Source: Pseudoscleropodium purum (Eukaryota; Streptophyta; Bryopsida; Hypnales; Brachytheciaceae). Taken from it: 64,000 nucleotides of DNA. The stretch covers positions 13,330,001 to 13,394,000 of the forward strand of contig OZ017803.1 in assembly GCA_963969395.1 (NCBI GenBank). The letters are read 5' to 3'. Made by a program: the position numbers and the translations under genes. This document shows positions 48,481 through 61,400 of this stretch, piece by piece (position 1 is the first letter of the stretch; each line of letters begins with the position of its first letter). Under the pieces are notes generated by a model. It had not been told where the DNA came from, searched no databases, and saw only the letters and a list, made by a program, of their open reading frames with translations.

Positions 48481-51400
48481 ATACAAAGTAGTGCCTAACC
48501 AAACACCTTTCATCAATCTTGTTAACATTGGCATTTTCTTAAAAATTGTATGATTTTGTTGATCTTTTTTTCATAGGAAAGCTACATGAGTCTTCTTTCA
48601 TTTCAACATTGGCAATCAACAAAATTATTCCACATAAATGAGGAATTATGCTTGTTACAAGAGCTAGTCAAAAAAACAAGAGCTATACTCAAATACCTCC
48701 AATCTTTAGGAGTTAATAGCAAAAGAAGACATCCTCCAATAAAAACTTACTTCCATTGAATAGGAGGACACACTATGAAAATTCTATTTTTTTATGAAAT
48801 AAAGTGTTGTGTTGGTAGATCACCCAAGAAATCCGAACAACTATTCCACAATCTTTTATGAAGCATTAAACTCAAAATTATGAAGAATTTTACCAATAGA
48901 CCAAAGATGTAGAATAAAAGTTTTTGTCCCCCAAGTTAATTGCATGGGTGAAGAATATGCCAAGATTACAATTGGCAAATACACATTGCTTGCACACCAT
49001 CATAACACTCTTAACTAGCTTAAACCATCCCCCCTTGGAGGTTGGGATAATCCCTCTTTGGATTCATGGGAGAGAATTTAATTTCATCTACAAAGTCATT
49101 GGCTAACTATTGGAAAGTTGCAATACTCATGTCACTAGTTGATTAGGAAGTTGTAGAGTCATTGGATGACTAAGAAGTTGCAACATTGAGGGATTCCACT
49201 TTCTAGAGGAGCAAAAGGGGACCCTCAAATAATTGGTTGACAATGTTATGATTGTTACAAAATGGTAGAAGTTGTTAACTTATTGGAAGTAGTTATAAAG
49301 TTTATAAATAAATAAAAACATACAATAAATACATGGATAGGTTTTGGTCAAATTTTCATGCTCTAATTTTTTGTTTTGTAATGGCCTAAGCACCAAGGCC
49401 CTAGGATGGACCACAAAAAGGGATGTGGACTTCATTTGAGTCCACAAGCTTGGCAAAAAGTTAGACTTGCCAATCATACATTTGAAGGATTATTTTCAAT
49501 TGAAATTTGTGATCTCTAAATTGGAAATTAGATTAAAATTACATCTAAAGTAAGACTTCAATTACGTTCTATACCAAGGATTAACTGAATATTCTTGAAA
49601 ATTAATCTTCATGAATCTATTGCAATATTCACTTCTCATATTGCAAAATGGGTGATGTAACTAATGTTTTGGAATGGAAGGCAAATATTTACCACAATAT
49701 GATAGTATGCAAGTTGATCTTGAATTTTTCATTCTAAATTCCTTCTAGGATATGTTGCTATTTTTCAATGGATGTCAATTTGAGTAAAAAAGGCCAATCT
49801 ATGTCAAAAAAGAAAATAATATGTGAAGCTCTAATTTTTGTTGAAGTGTTTACAAGGACCATTTAAGAATGTTTGCTTAAAGTATATAAGTCATTCTTGT
49901 GGTACTTTTCTTAAAAAAACTTTTGCAAAAAAATCATCTCACTTATGTTTAAGTGAATGTTGTAGAATAGTCCATTTTTTTAATTTTATAATATTTTTTC
50001 ATTAAATTTTTTTATTTTGCATTCATAGTAAATGGGATGAAGAACGTAATTTTGGATTAGATTTATAGTACATGATAAAAGCAAACCTAATGGTTCTCCT
50101 TGGTGTAGAATTGTAACTTTGGTATGATGAATTTAGGAGGTCATTTGCCTATTGAAGACAAAACCAATAATTGTTGCTACAAGCTATTTCACAATTTTTC
50201 AAATAAAAAAACTAGCACTTAATCCTCTATTTGAACAATTTGACATTGTTCCTTTAGAGAGCAATACCTTTTCACTAAATGTATATCATTTTATTATCAA
50301 ATTTACAATACAATCTATTGCTTGAATGTAAACTTTGGAATAAAAATGTATATTCAACAATTTAATAAATGTAGAATGTTTGCCTTCAAGAAGCAATAAC
50401 AAAGGATATTTTGATATGATGAAGAATAGATGATGATTACAAAGCAAGGACAAATCTCATAAGTGATGGCTACGCCTCTTGAGTATGGATTCTTTTTCCT
50501 TCTTTTTTATAAAATAAATATTTGAGAAACTCAAATTATAAAGTTTTAAGTGCAACAAGCATTTTGAAAAGCAATTTCATATGTGATAATTGTTTTGTAT
50601 TGTGAGCAAGCATTCCTATTTTGGAAATCTTTTGGAATTGGTTTCAATTTTTTCCAAAACATTTATAGCTCTTGTTAGTATCGCAAGTTTATTGTTTTTT
50701 GTGTTTCTTGTTAGAATGAAGAATATATTGACCTATTAGTAAAACAAGTCAATTCTCTAAAGATTTCTAGTACAAAATTTGCTACATCAAAATATTGTTA
50801 TTGGAACAATAGATTCAAATTAGGTTTTGTACATTAGTATAACTATTTTCATACAAGAGATTTTGTCCTTAAGTTAGAAGATGTAAACTATTAATAGATT
50901 TTATGTATTTAATTCTATATAATTTTATACATATTTTGTTTACAATATATTTTCATGTAGGGTTGTTGACATTGGGAGTATGGAATCCCTAAATCCTTCA
51001 TCAATCACCATTGCACCTAGTTTTGACATTGATTTGTATAAAACTCAAATAAATGGAGAAACTATACACAATGATATGTGACATTGTTCTATAGATGAAT
51101 GTTTTTTCAAAGGTCCTATCTCTGTATACATTAAAGTGATGACCTCTTAGTTGCTCAAGTGCTAATAATTCTTGATTTCTAAAGTATTAATATGATGAAT
51201 AAGAAAACAATATCTTGTACTATTCTATTGTTCATTTTGTTATCTATTGTAAGTTTGTTGTAATTTTTAGGACTTTCAACTATATGTTATATGATTAGGT
51301 CACAAAGTCAAATGTTATATTTTATATTCTATATTGTTTTAGTTGTGTGGATTTCCATGATCTCTTTTAACTCAATGAAGGTAGAAATTTCATAGTTTTA

Positions 51401-51603
51401 AAATGGCCAATTTGATGAACCATACTATGAAAATTACAATGAAGAAAGTTAAATTCTATATCACAAGAACCAATGAAGAGCATTCATGTGTTAGTTGACC
51501 AAAATATTGTATACAATTGATCAAAAAAATAATGTTCCCATATAATCCACTTAAAATTTCTACAAATAGCATGATTTTAATTTGGGATTCTTGTTTGGGC
51601 TAA

Positions 51604-51890
51604 AGGATTAACTTAATGACTAGTCTAATAATTTGTCTCCCTTTTACTCCATGTTTGATTAGAGTCCTTTTATTCATTGGTTCAATTTGATCTATTACAA
51701 AATAATGGTTCAAACCTACATGTGATTGTTTTTCTTAATCCTTAGTTTTCAAGCTTAATGACAAGTTTAATGGTTCATTTTTCCTTCACTCCTTGGTGTT
51801 TGATTAGATCCCTTATATCCATTGGTTCAATTGATCTATTACAAAATATGGTTCAAACCTACATGTCATTGTTTTTGTTTTCTTAATATT
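51604..51890. repeat. ~143-bp tandem duplication
   Basis: 51614 and 51757 start the same series: AATGAC(T/A)AGT, TTTGATTAGA, CCATTGGTTCAATT-like, GATCTATTACAAAATA and ATGGTTCAAACCTACATGT. Divergence is modest, so the duplication is fairly recent compared with the other repeats. Confidence 0.8.
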
Positions 51891-52038
51891 AAGACCTTGC
51901 AACAAGAGAGACATGAGAGCTAAAGAAAGCAAAATTTTGATATAAAATGTTGTAAGTACTACAAGAATTATTCTAAGTTTCATATAATAGATTTATCAAC
52001 AATTTGATGATATGCTTGTGGGTTTTATTTATTCGCAG

Positions 52039-55000
52039 AAGCATTCAAAATGGAAAACATTGATATTTGCATTTGAAACATTTAGAATTGGTTATGGGGA
52101 TCTCTCAACCTCCGTCTTGTATGTTTATCTTTCTATCACATGTGCTCAAAGACCAAATGAAGATGACTACTTAGGAATTTTAGACATCATTTTTTGGACT
52201 TTGACCTTAATTGGTGTTTTGAAGTACACTTTTATAGTTCTCTATTGTGATGACTATGGAGAAGGTGATATTTCTTACACATAAATTCTTTTTGCAATTG
52301 ATTTTATTAACCCTTAAACGAAATTCACTTGTTTAAGTAGAAGGCAATCCAAAGGGAAATAAAAAAATCTCCTTGAAGTTGGGTATGGGTCTTGTTGCTT
52401 GATTGAAGTTTGTGTTTACAAGGTATTCAAAAGAAAATAGTGAATAGTGCTTTAGCTTTGCAACCTAAATGCATTGCTTCATAATCCATATTCACTATTG
52501 AAGTGAATCTAGTAGGTTCCAAAACATTCCAAAAAAATACAAGAAAATACTTTCTATCAATAATTCCCTCAAAACCAAACCTAAGGGGCTTAGCCTATTG
52601 TTTAAGAGTTAAAACATGTATGAATAACATTATGCCATTCACTTCCAAACCACATCTATACCAATATTTCTCCTCATTTACCATTTAAAGTGATAATAAA
52701 GTTTACATATGATGATTAATGTATATAGGTGGGACTTTTGCAATGTATTCCTTACTTTGTCAACATACAAATGTTGGAGGACAAGCCAAAAAACTTAGTC
52801 AATTTACGACAAGTATTGATAGCCTCCTCTTGCATTTCCACAATTCAGAAGCTACGAAACCAAGCAACGTTCATGAGTGGTTTGAAAACCATAAGCACGG
52901 ACAACAAGTGCTTCTATTTGTTGTCATATTGGGCACATGCATGTTGATTGGTGATGGAGTTTTAACTTCGTCCATTTCAGGTGAGATGGAAGCTTCTCAC
53001 ATTACCAGTTTTATGGACTACATAATACTCAAGAGTATTATGGGACATAATGTCAAGTCTAATAGTTCATCATAGATGTCCATATTTGTACTTTTTACAA
53101 ATCCAAGGGTGTAAAAAGGGAGGATGTATTATGAGTTATAATGCATTTCTAACTATCCAATGAAATGGTGACAAATTTGCTTTGAAAGCTGGACTTGACA
53201 TTATAGTTCCAAAAATTATATGTTTCTAGGGTCAACAAGATGTAATGGCTTAAGTTTCTTCATTTCTCATCCTCAATATTCTCTCAATTTTTTGGCAACC
53301 AAACTATGTGAAGATATGAAGTTTTGCCATTGTTGCGTCTTTGGATGCAGTATTATCAGCTATTGGAGGAATTCAAACTTAAGTACCAAGCATAACTCAA
53401 AGTAAGCACTTGTAAATAAATAATCTCTAAAACTCTTTTGCCCATCTTAACCCTTAAATATGTGCCCCATATGACTAAAGTGTCACCAAAATATTTTGAT
53501 TGTTGAACCAATAGGTGCATTTTTTGTTTTTACAATGTACAATGAGGTTTTCCATTGGACATTTTTGGTTCTAAGAGTCCTTCTGAAAGGGTTAATTCTA
53601 TAATATTATTGCGAACATACCAAATGTCTAATGGATGATAAAGAATCTTTCTATGTAAGATAGAAGTGCAAATGTTCATCTTTGGAATTTTGTATGAAAA
53701 GGGAAGTCTTATACACTAAGTTGACCTCTAATGAGTATTCTTGGCTTTTTTTAAGCAAATGATTCACATGGTACCCAAAAGATGATTCTCACAGGGATCA
53801 ACTAGACCTTCCATAGTTAACCACCTTCAATGTCCTTTACTTTTTGACCCATGTCCTCTAGCTACATCAAAATAATTTATGGAATTTGTGGGTATCTTTT
53901 TAGTTTCATTGGTATTTTTCATTTAATTATATTATAAATATTTTTTTACTCATTTGATAGAAAACATGTGTCCTATTATAATGCTCATTTATATGTAGGA
54001 TCATTTTCAAATTATAACACTTATTTGGGATATTACTTGTGTGCCACAAACTTAATTGATTTTCTTGCAACCAGATGTGGTTGTATGGGTGTTTGCTTTC
54101 ATATTGGTTGTGGTGTTCTTTGCACAAAGCTATGGAACGGATAAAGTGGTTTTTCTTTTTTCACCTATCACTATAGTATGGTTATTGACAAATACTATGG
54201 TAGGCATATACAACATTGTAATATTCTACCCAACAATTTTCAAGGCATTATCTCTCCATTTTATCTTTAAGCTCTTTCAAAAACATAAAAAAACAAGGTT
54301 GGTGGATGCTTGGCAGTATTGTGCTTTGATTACAAGTAAATTTTTATGCTATATAATTCTTTATCACCACGTTCATTATAAATCCCTACAAAAGAAATCA
54401 TTTGGTGTATTGAATATGAATAGTTTTATATGTACATGATTACTTGGTATATATGAAATGTTCTAAACTTGAACAATACTCTAAAGTATCTAGTTTAAGA
54501 TGATTGTAAGAATTATTTGTTACAATTAGTATTATGTCTAACCTACCTTTCAACAACCATCAATTTTGAGATTCAAAATTCACATTTTGCATATTGCTTG
54601 TTGAAATGATACTAGCTTTTCAATTGAAATCTTGCATTTGTAGTTATCACTAGCTAGTAATTCATTTGAGTCATTAGACTAAGTTTAGAAATCTAAACTA
54701 ATAATTGTTGGTGTTGTATGATGTACACATGTCCTTACAATTCTATTTACTTAAATTTTGATTGGAAAAATGTCAATTTGTTTGTTGATCTAAATTTTTA
54801 TTTGATTCAAATCATGGTGTTTATTCCTAAGTAACACAAGACTGATGATGGTGTGTTTAGCAAGCAGGTTGTGAATCTATGTTTGCAAACTTGGGCCATT
54901 TTAATAGGCTTTCAATTCAAGTAAGCTAAATTTGATATGATTTGTAATTGAACTAAAATATGTTATAAGTACCATTTGAAGTAATTAAAAATGAAATATG

Positions 55001-58000
55001 TCATATATCTATGCCAAGTTTGACTTATAATTAAGTCATTTTACTAGAGCAATACCTCATATCTTAAGCTCGCTACATCAATTATTTTATTTAGGTTTAA
55101 TATTTAAAAAAAAGTTATTCTAGGCAATTTTAATCATTAGATTAAGACATACCTTTTTATTGGCAAAGTCTGTCAAAGCTCTTCAATATGGCTTGTATGG
55201 AAGCTATCAATAGGTACAAAACTGAGTTTTTAGTAAAATAAAACCTATCACCTAAATTTCCAAGGCTTTTCTTGAGTTTCTTTGAGCATTTTTGTAAAAA
55301 TTTAAATTCCCAATGCTTTAATAAGTTTTAACAAAATAATTCAAATTGTAATTAAAGGATCTTGTATGGATCATATAGAAAAATAAAAGTAACCATATTA
55401 CACATGGAATGAAAAAAATATAATGTTTGATCACAAAGAAATTTGGAATTTTTTTCAAGTTTATCTATCTTTTCATTCTTTTGTTTACAAATCAAACCTA
55501 AAATCATGACCATGTAATAGATATGCAATTAAAAAAAATAACATATATATGGTCATAATCAATTTATTCCATGTCAAAATCTACCATAAATATTTTTTTG
55601 AAGAGATTTGTAATGTGTTTTGTACTCAAGTTTCATTGTATTTGAGACTCATCTCTATGAGCTCTTAGTTTAAGAACTAAGTTTGGAAAAGAAAACCTTT
55701 GTATAGAAATTTGGATAAAAAAATCATGATTTTTTTCCTTTCAAAAATAGTTTTTGATATTTAAACTTGAGTGATTATGCATTTTAAAATGACTAAAATT
55801 AAGAAATATATAGATAAGATCTTACTTTACTTTAGAATTTTCAACACCAAAATATAGTGCATTGGGCATATAGGGATTAAAGCAATTTGATTTAGGCAAT
55901 GATTAAAGAAAACAAGTGTGTAATTTTTGGACTTGTATCTTTAAGTGCAATTTCAAAAAATGCTAATACTCTCTTTGGTGAAGGAATTTGCAACAGATGG
56001 CTTTTTCATTTGCAGTTTATCCAGCTTCAATCCTCACTTATGTTGGGCAAACTACATATTTCATAAACCATCCAAAGGATTATTTACAAGGGTTTTTTCG
56101 GTCGATACTAACACCTATCTTTTGGCCTATTTTTGTCATTGCTACATTGGTAGGAATAGTGGCAAGCCAAGGAGTGATTACAACTACATTCTCAACCATT
56201 AAAGGGTTTGTGGCTCTTGATTATTTTCCCCTTGTGAAGATTGTGCATACATCTGAGGATACCGAAGGCCAAGTCTATTCACCAGAGGTCAATTATGGAT
56301 TGATGGTACTATGCCTTGATGTTGTTCTTGGATTTTGAAGTTCAAAGGAGATTGCTAATGCCTATTGTATATGATCTTGGCTTGTATGGCGGTTTGGCTG
56401 CAACACCTACCATATTCAAACCTTGATTTAACCCTTTAAGGACTAGAGTAGTCTAAATTTCGAAAATTGTGTAGATGTATTATAAAATGCAAGTTAGAAA
56501 AATAATTCAATGATGAATCTCAAAAGAAGAGTTGTAATATAATATCCATATAGTTGGATCAACTAGTACATAAATTGATATTTTTCAATAAAAATTTGAA
56601 GTCAAAAAATTCCTTTAATTTCAAAATATTAAGTTCCAATCATAATGTTTTTTTTAAAAAGGTTTCTACTTTATGTTTATATTCAAGTTGTTTTTGATGG
56701 ATAATTTTTTGAATTGAAAAAATTACTTTTCTAGTCTAAATCTACTACTATCCTTTAAATTATAGAATATTTGCAAAACAAAGTCTTTAGAATTTATACT
56801 ATATAAATGTTAAAAAACTAACAGATTAATCTTTGAAAAAATTGATAGATGCAAAAATGCATTTTAGTGTACTTGAAATGTATTTGTGTTCATTTGTTGA
56901 TCAAAATTTAAATGCTTGGTTCTTGAGGGGTCAAAAAGAATTTGATTGGTCAATTTGTAAAAAATATAATTCAAATGGGATCAAATTTTCTATCACCAAA
57001 TTCAACCAAAAAAAATTATTTTAGTAAAAATATTTGGGCATTGGGTCCCCAAAAGATCTCTATATGACTATGGAAATAGCTGAAATATCATAATAGAAGT
57101 TTATTTTAGGATTCTTGATTTTTTCAATGATTGATGACATTAGTGCATTTGATTTACCATTTTTGAGATTTCATATTCTTATTTGCAATGCATTTTTACT
57201 TCTAATAAACTAAAGGCATGCCTTCTTAGACAAAAATATTATTCAAATGAATTCTATAGGCACATTTTATGAACAAGTATAATAGATGTAATGATATTAA
57301 ATTTGTCTTGGTTGTCTTTTGAGCTTTAATGTTTAAATAATAATTATCAAACATAAGTTTCAAGGAGCTAATTAGATACATCTTGTACAACAATTTTTGA
57401 AGTAATTGATCCATGTTGTTATTCTATTTGCAAGAGTTGCAATGGTTTGCGTCATGATCATTACAACATTTTTTATGATGATCATCATGCTTGTTGTTTG
57501 GAATACAAATTGGATCTATGTACTCATATATTTTGTTGTATTTGCCTTAATTGAAGGATCTTACTTCTCTGTAGTTGTTACAAAAATTCCCCAAAGGGGG
57601 TGGCTTCCATTTCTTCTATCTATTTTCTTTACCTTAATCATGGCTACATGGAATTACGGGTGACAAAAGAAGTTTGATTATGAATCTAAACACAAGCTCA
57701 TAAACACAAGCTCACTAGCTCAGTAAGAAAGCCTTTGGTCAACTCTTATCCAACATAGAAGACCATTGTGTTCCTCGTGTTTGCTTCTTTTATACTAGCT
57801 TATTTCATGGCATTCCTCCAATTGTCAACTACTATATTCAAAATGTTCGAACTTTGCATTAGGTTTGTATCATGTGTAAATCAAGCATCTTTGAACTATT
57901 ATTAGAGATGTGAGTTTGTAGTTTATTGTATTCATTATTCATTTGCATTGATTGTCTATATCAATAGCAAAACCCTGCTTCTTCAAGGTTGTTTTTGAAA

Positions 58001-58400
58001 AAAACTGAATTACATAATTTGGCAAGGTTACATTAGAAACAAACATAAATGACTTTACAATTGATAGAATTTAATGAAACTAGATATTGCAAAATATTAT
58101 TAAAAGAAGGATTTCCTACTAATATTAGAATAGGAATAAGACAAACATAACTATGGATATCTAAGCTAATTTTAAAATAAAGACCATTTGCTTTTGCTTA
58201 TTGTCTAGTCCATTTGGATAGGTTCTCATTTTTACAACAATTCGGAATATTCCAATCAAGACAATACTTCCTGTTGAGCGATGTTGTTGCAAGAATGGGA
58301 TTTACAGGAGTTTATCGTTGTGTTGCTCATTAAGGTTATCGAGATCTACTAAATGCACAAACAACATACTTCTTGGACTAGGTTCTCAAATCCAATCCTA
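52039..58400 (+). pseudogene. HAK/KUP/KT potassium transporter pseudogene
   Basis: Intact relatives are plasma-membrane or tonoplast K+ transporters of about 770 residues. Exon blocks in family order: 52039-52264 (AFETFRIGYGDLSTSVLY ... DDYGEG), 52729-52980 (GTFAMYSLLCQH ... GTCMLIGDGVLTSSIS), 53351-53401 (VLSAIGGIQT*VPSITQ), 54075-54335 (VVVWVFAF, YGTDKVVFLFSPI), about 55960-56366 (MAFSFAVYPASILTYVGQ, PIFWPIFVIATLVGIVASQ), 57434-57861 (IITTFFMMIIMLVVW ... FTLIMATWNYG, then VCFFYTSLFHGIPPI) and 58225-58400 (FTTIRNIPIKTILPVER, GVYRCVAH*GYRDLLNAQ). Stops at 53380-53382, 56336-56338 and 57661-57663, frameshifts near 54290 and 55990, and an acceptor reading CAA at 57431-57433 disable it. The conserved GDLGTSPLY reads GDLSTSVLY. 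The first exon and the C-terminus are missing. Phase is kept across the first four blocks, so it descends from the gene itself and not from a processed copy. Confidence 0.9.
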
Positions 58401-61400
58401 TTGAATGGTGATGCTTAGAAGTGGCATTCCACTCCAAAAAGATCAATTCCATTACTATATAATGATATGACTAAGCATAATTTATATGTTGAATTTAACA
58501 TTTTAAACTATATTCAAATTTCACTCTAATTTTTTAATTATTTGAGACTATATACTATCTATCAATGTTAAAAATATCCATTAGATTTATAAAATATTGT
58601 CACTATTATAAATTTATGACAAAAAATGAATCAAGATTTTTTAACATGACAAAAAAATCCAATTTAGTTGAAATTTCTTCATAAGATACAAATGAAATTG
58701 AAAATATCAATGAAGAATAGTATGAATTTTTTTCAAATAATTGTTTTATTTTTTACACCTAAAATACCTTTGAAGATGACCTTTAATTCAAGATTATTAT
58801 TGTTGAGCTATATTAATATAATAAGATGTATAATATAAATCTTAAGATGTGCCAATTCTAAGGCTAGAATGAAAATTAGTATTTTTTTAATTTTTTACTT
58901 TAGAAATGAATTATTAAGAAGATAATACAAAAAAAATAAAAATAAATTGTCTAATTGAGTATTTAACATTAGAATTTGCAATCACAATAATTAATTGAAT
59001 TTTTGTCATCAGATTTTGAAAATAGAGTCGTAAAAAGACTTAATATCATGTTTTGTTTTCATAGAATAAAACAAATAAAATAAATAAATATTTTAAAAGT
59101 TACAATGAAGTTTGAGTGTTTGACCAATGTAAATTTAATAACTTTAGATGTGGGAACCTTTAGAAATTATAGAAAAAGATAGTATAATTATATTCGAAAT
59201 TTAATTCTATAAGGTCAAGTAATTTAAAATCATAAATAATTAAATAAATAAATAATATAACCAATATAGAAATGTATAAAGATGTTACATATTGATCAAA
59301 TATAGAATAATTCCTTCAAAAAGAAAACTATAAAAAAAATTTAAATAGACATTTTGAAATTTTAATCTATAAAAATTAGAAAAAAAAAATCAAGATTATA
59401 AGTTGAAATTTGTCACATCTATATGTGACAATTCAACCTTATAGATGTGATTATATACCAATATACTTTTTAGAATATTTATTGTCCATCTCTAAAAATC
59501 TATGCTAAAGAGAGATTGATTAGCAAACTTCTATACAATATATCTTTTGAAATTGAATATTTAATTGTATGTTATATTGAAGTCTACAAAATGAGTTTTT
59601 TTTTGTTTGCATATTGAAACATATAAGATATTATTTTAGTGGTTCTTTTGATGAATGACCATCTCTATAGAATTGTTATAAATAGCCAATGAAAAAATGA
59701 AAAAATCCTATTTTTTCCAAATCAAAACATTAAAGTGTCTATTTTTTTTGAAATTTATCACCTTTTAAAACTCCTACATAAGAATTTCTCTATGATTTAT
59801 CTTTCTAATTAGGGTTCAATCTTTATAAAAGTATATATATTGGCCATATTTTTAAATTGTTCTTCTAATTTTGAGTACTCCAAAAATTAAGCATGAGCAC
59901 TGCAAAAATGCAACAAAATTAGTAAAGTGTTTCTTGCAATCACCTTATAGTAATTTTAAAGATTTAATTTGAGTACATGATTCAAGTCATGTTTAAAGGG
60001 CCATTTTTTGAATTGAAGAAGCTTGTGAATGAAGTCAAATATACTTATCAATAATCAAAAGGAAGTTTTAAGATTCTATACCATACAAATTTGAGAGAAT
60101 CAACACAAGAATCTAAAAATATTTAAATGAATGAAAAAATGAAGATTGTATAACCTTGAGATATATTTCTAATTCATCTATTGTTCAAATATTTGAACAT
60201 CTAATCCTTTAGAAATTAACATCTTGCATATAGTGAAATGAAACATCAAAAAGGTTAAATGAAAGTCATTATTATATTATAACAAATTTTAATATCTTTC
60301 CATGTCCCTTAAGCACTCAAGGGTTAGTACTCCCTTGGTCTCATCATATTAGACATTTTAAAGTGAACAAAATAATAAGGAATGTATAATTTAGAAATGT
60401 GCAAAATGTCCATCTATAGCCTAATATATGGATGTAGATTTTAGCTTCCCATTTTTGATTTGAACCACTCAAGTTAATTCAATTTATACATGAATTTGAA
60501 TAGTGTACAACCCTTTGACACTAACTGGATGAATTTTGGATCAGATTTAGTTTAATCAATTAGTAGATTAGAATGAAATTAAAATGAAGATGGATGAAGG
60601 TGAATGAATATCACACTACTTGATTTAGTAAAAAAAATAATGTAGACTATTTATATTGATTTTTTTAAAGTGATATAAAATTCCATATTAATGCACTTCA
60701 CAATTTTGCATAATATCAAAATTAGTTCTATTAATCTCTGGTCCTCCACACATTTGTGATGGAAGGGATGGATTAATCTCTATTGTAGAACTTAATGAAT
60801 TTCCTTATTTGATTGATATAGTTGACATGTAGGACCCCCTACATATTCACAAGTAAGAGTGGACTACAACCCTTTAAATTTTTTACATCATATGACCTAA
60901 GTTTATCCCTATCAACTTTACCTTGTCTTATTAGTTATACCATGGCCTTTGTGCTAGACCTCTTTTTGCATCTAAGGCAATGAATTTCTATTACCATTGA
61001 GATAGGGACCAAACACATCTTTTACCTTGCTATGGCCATTAGATGTTTTTTAGTCCCTTTAGAAGGCTACAAGTTCCTCTGCATTCCCCTAAATTCTAAG
61101 ACTCTAGGAACTACACTACAATAGCTACCTGATGTGGTAAAGAGATTGCCACATCATTTTGTTTATTTATTATTATTTTTTAAATTTAAAAATTTTAATT
61201 TTTTTTTAAAAATAAATAAATTTGATGGTGACCATTCTTGAACTACTAGGGGAACAATACTAGGAATGAGCTTGAAATGGCTCTTTCAGCCCCTCAAACA
61301 ACATGTAATAATACCCTTTTTTGTGGCATGGAAAATTGTATGGATTTATAATTGCAAGCAAATGACAAGCTCACATTAATTTCTTCCAAGCATCTTCTTC

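Larger units (their letters stand above)
47075..52038. other. NDC1 3' flank and intergenic repeats, no gene
   Basis: The first several hundred bases are less AT-rich and probably include the NDC1 3' UTR. After about 48.2 kb the sequence is AT-rich. It holds a second copy of module C (48295-48480) and a tandem duplication (51604-51890). No other gene recognised. Confidence 0.45.

Noticed and set aside
60325..60380. Stowaway-like end (CTCCCTTGGTCTCAT)
   Set aside because: Only one end resembles the CTCCCTCCGTCCC consensus; no inverted partner or TA duplication was found nearby.
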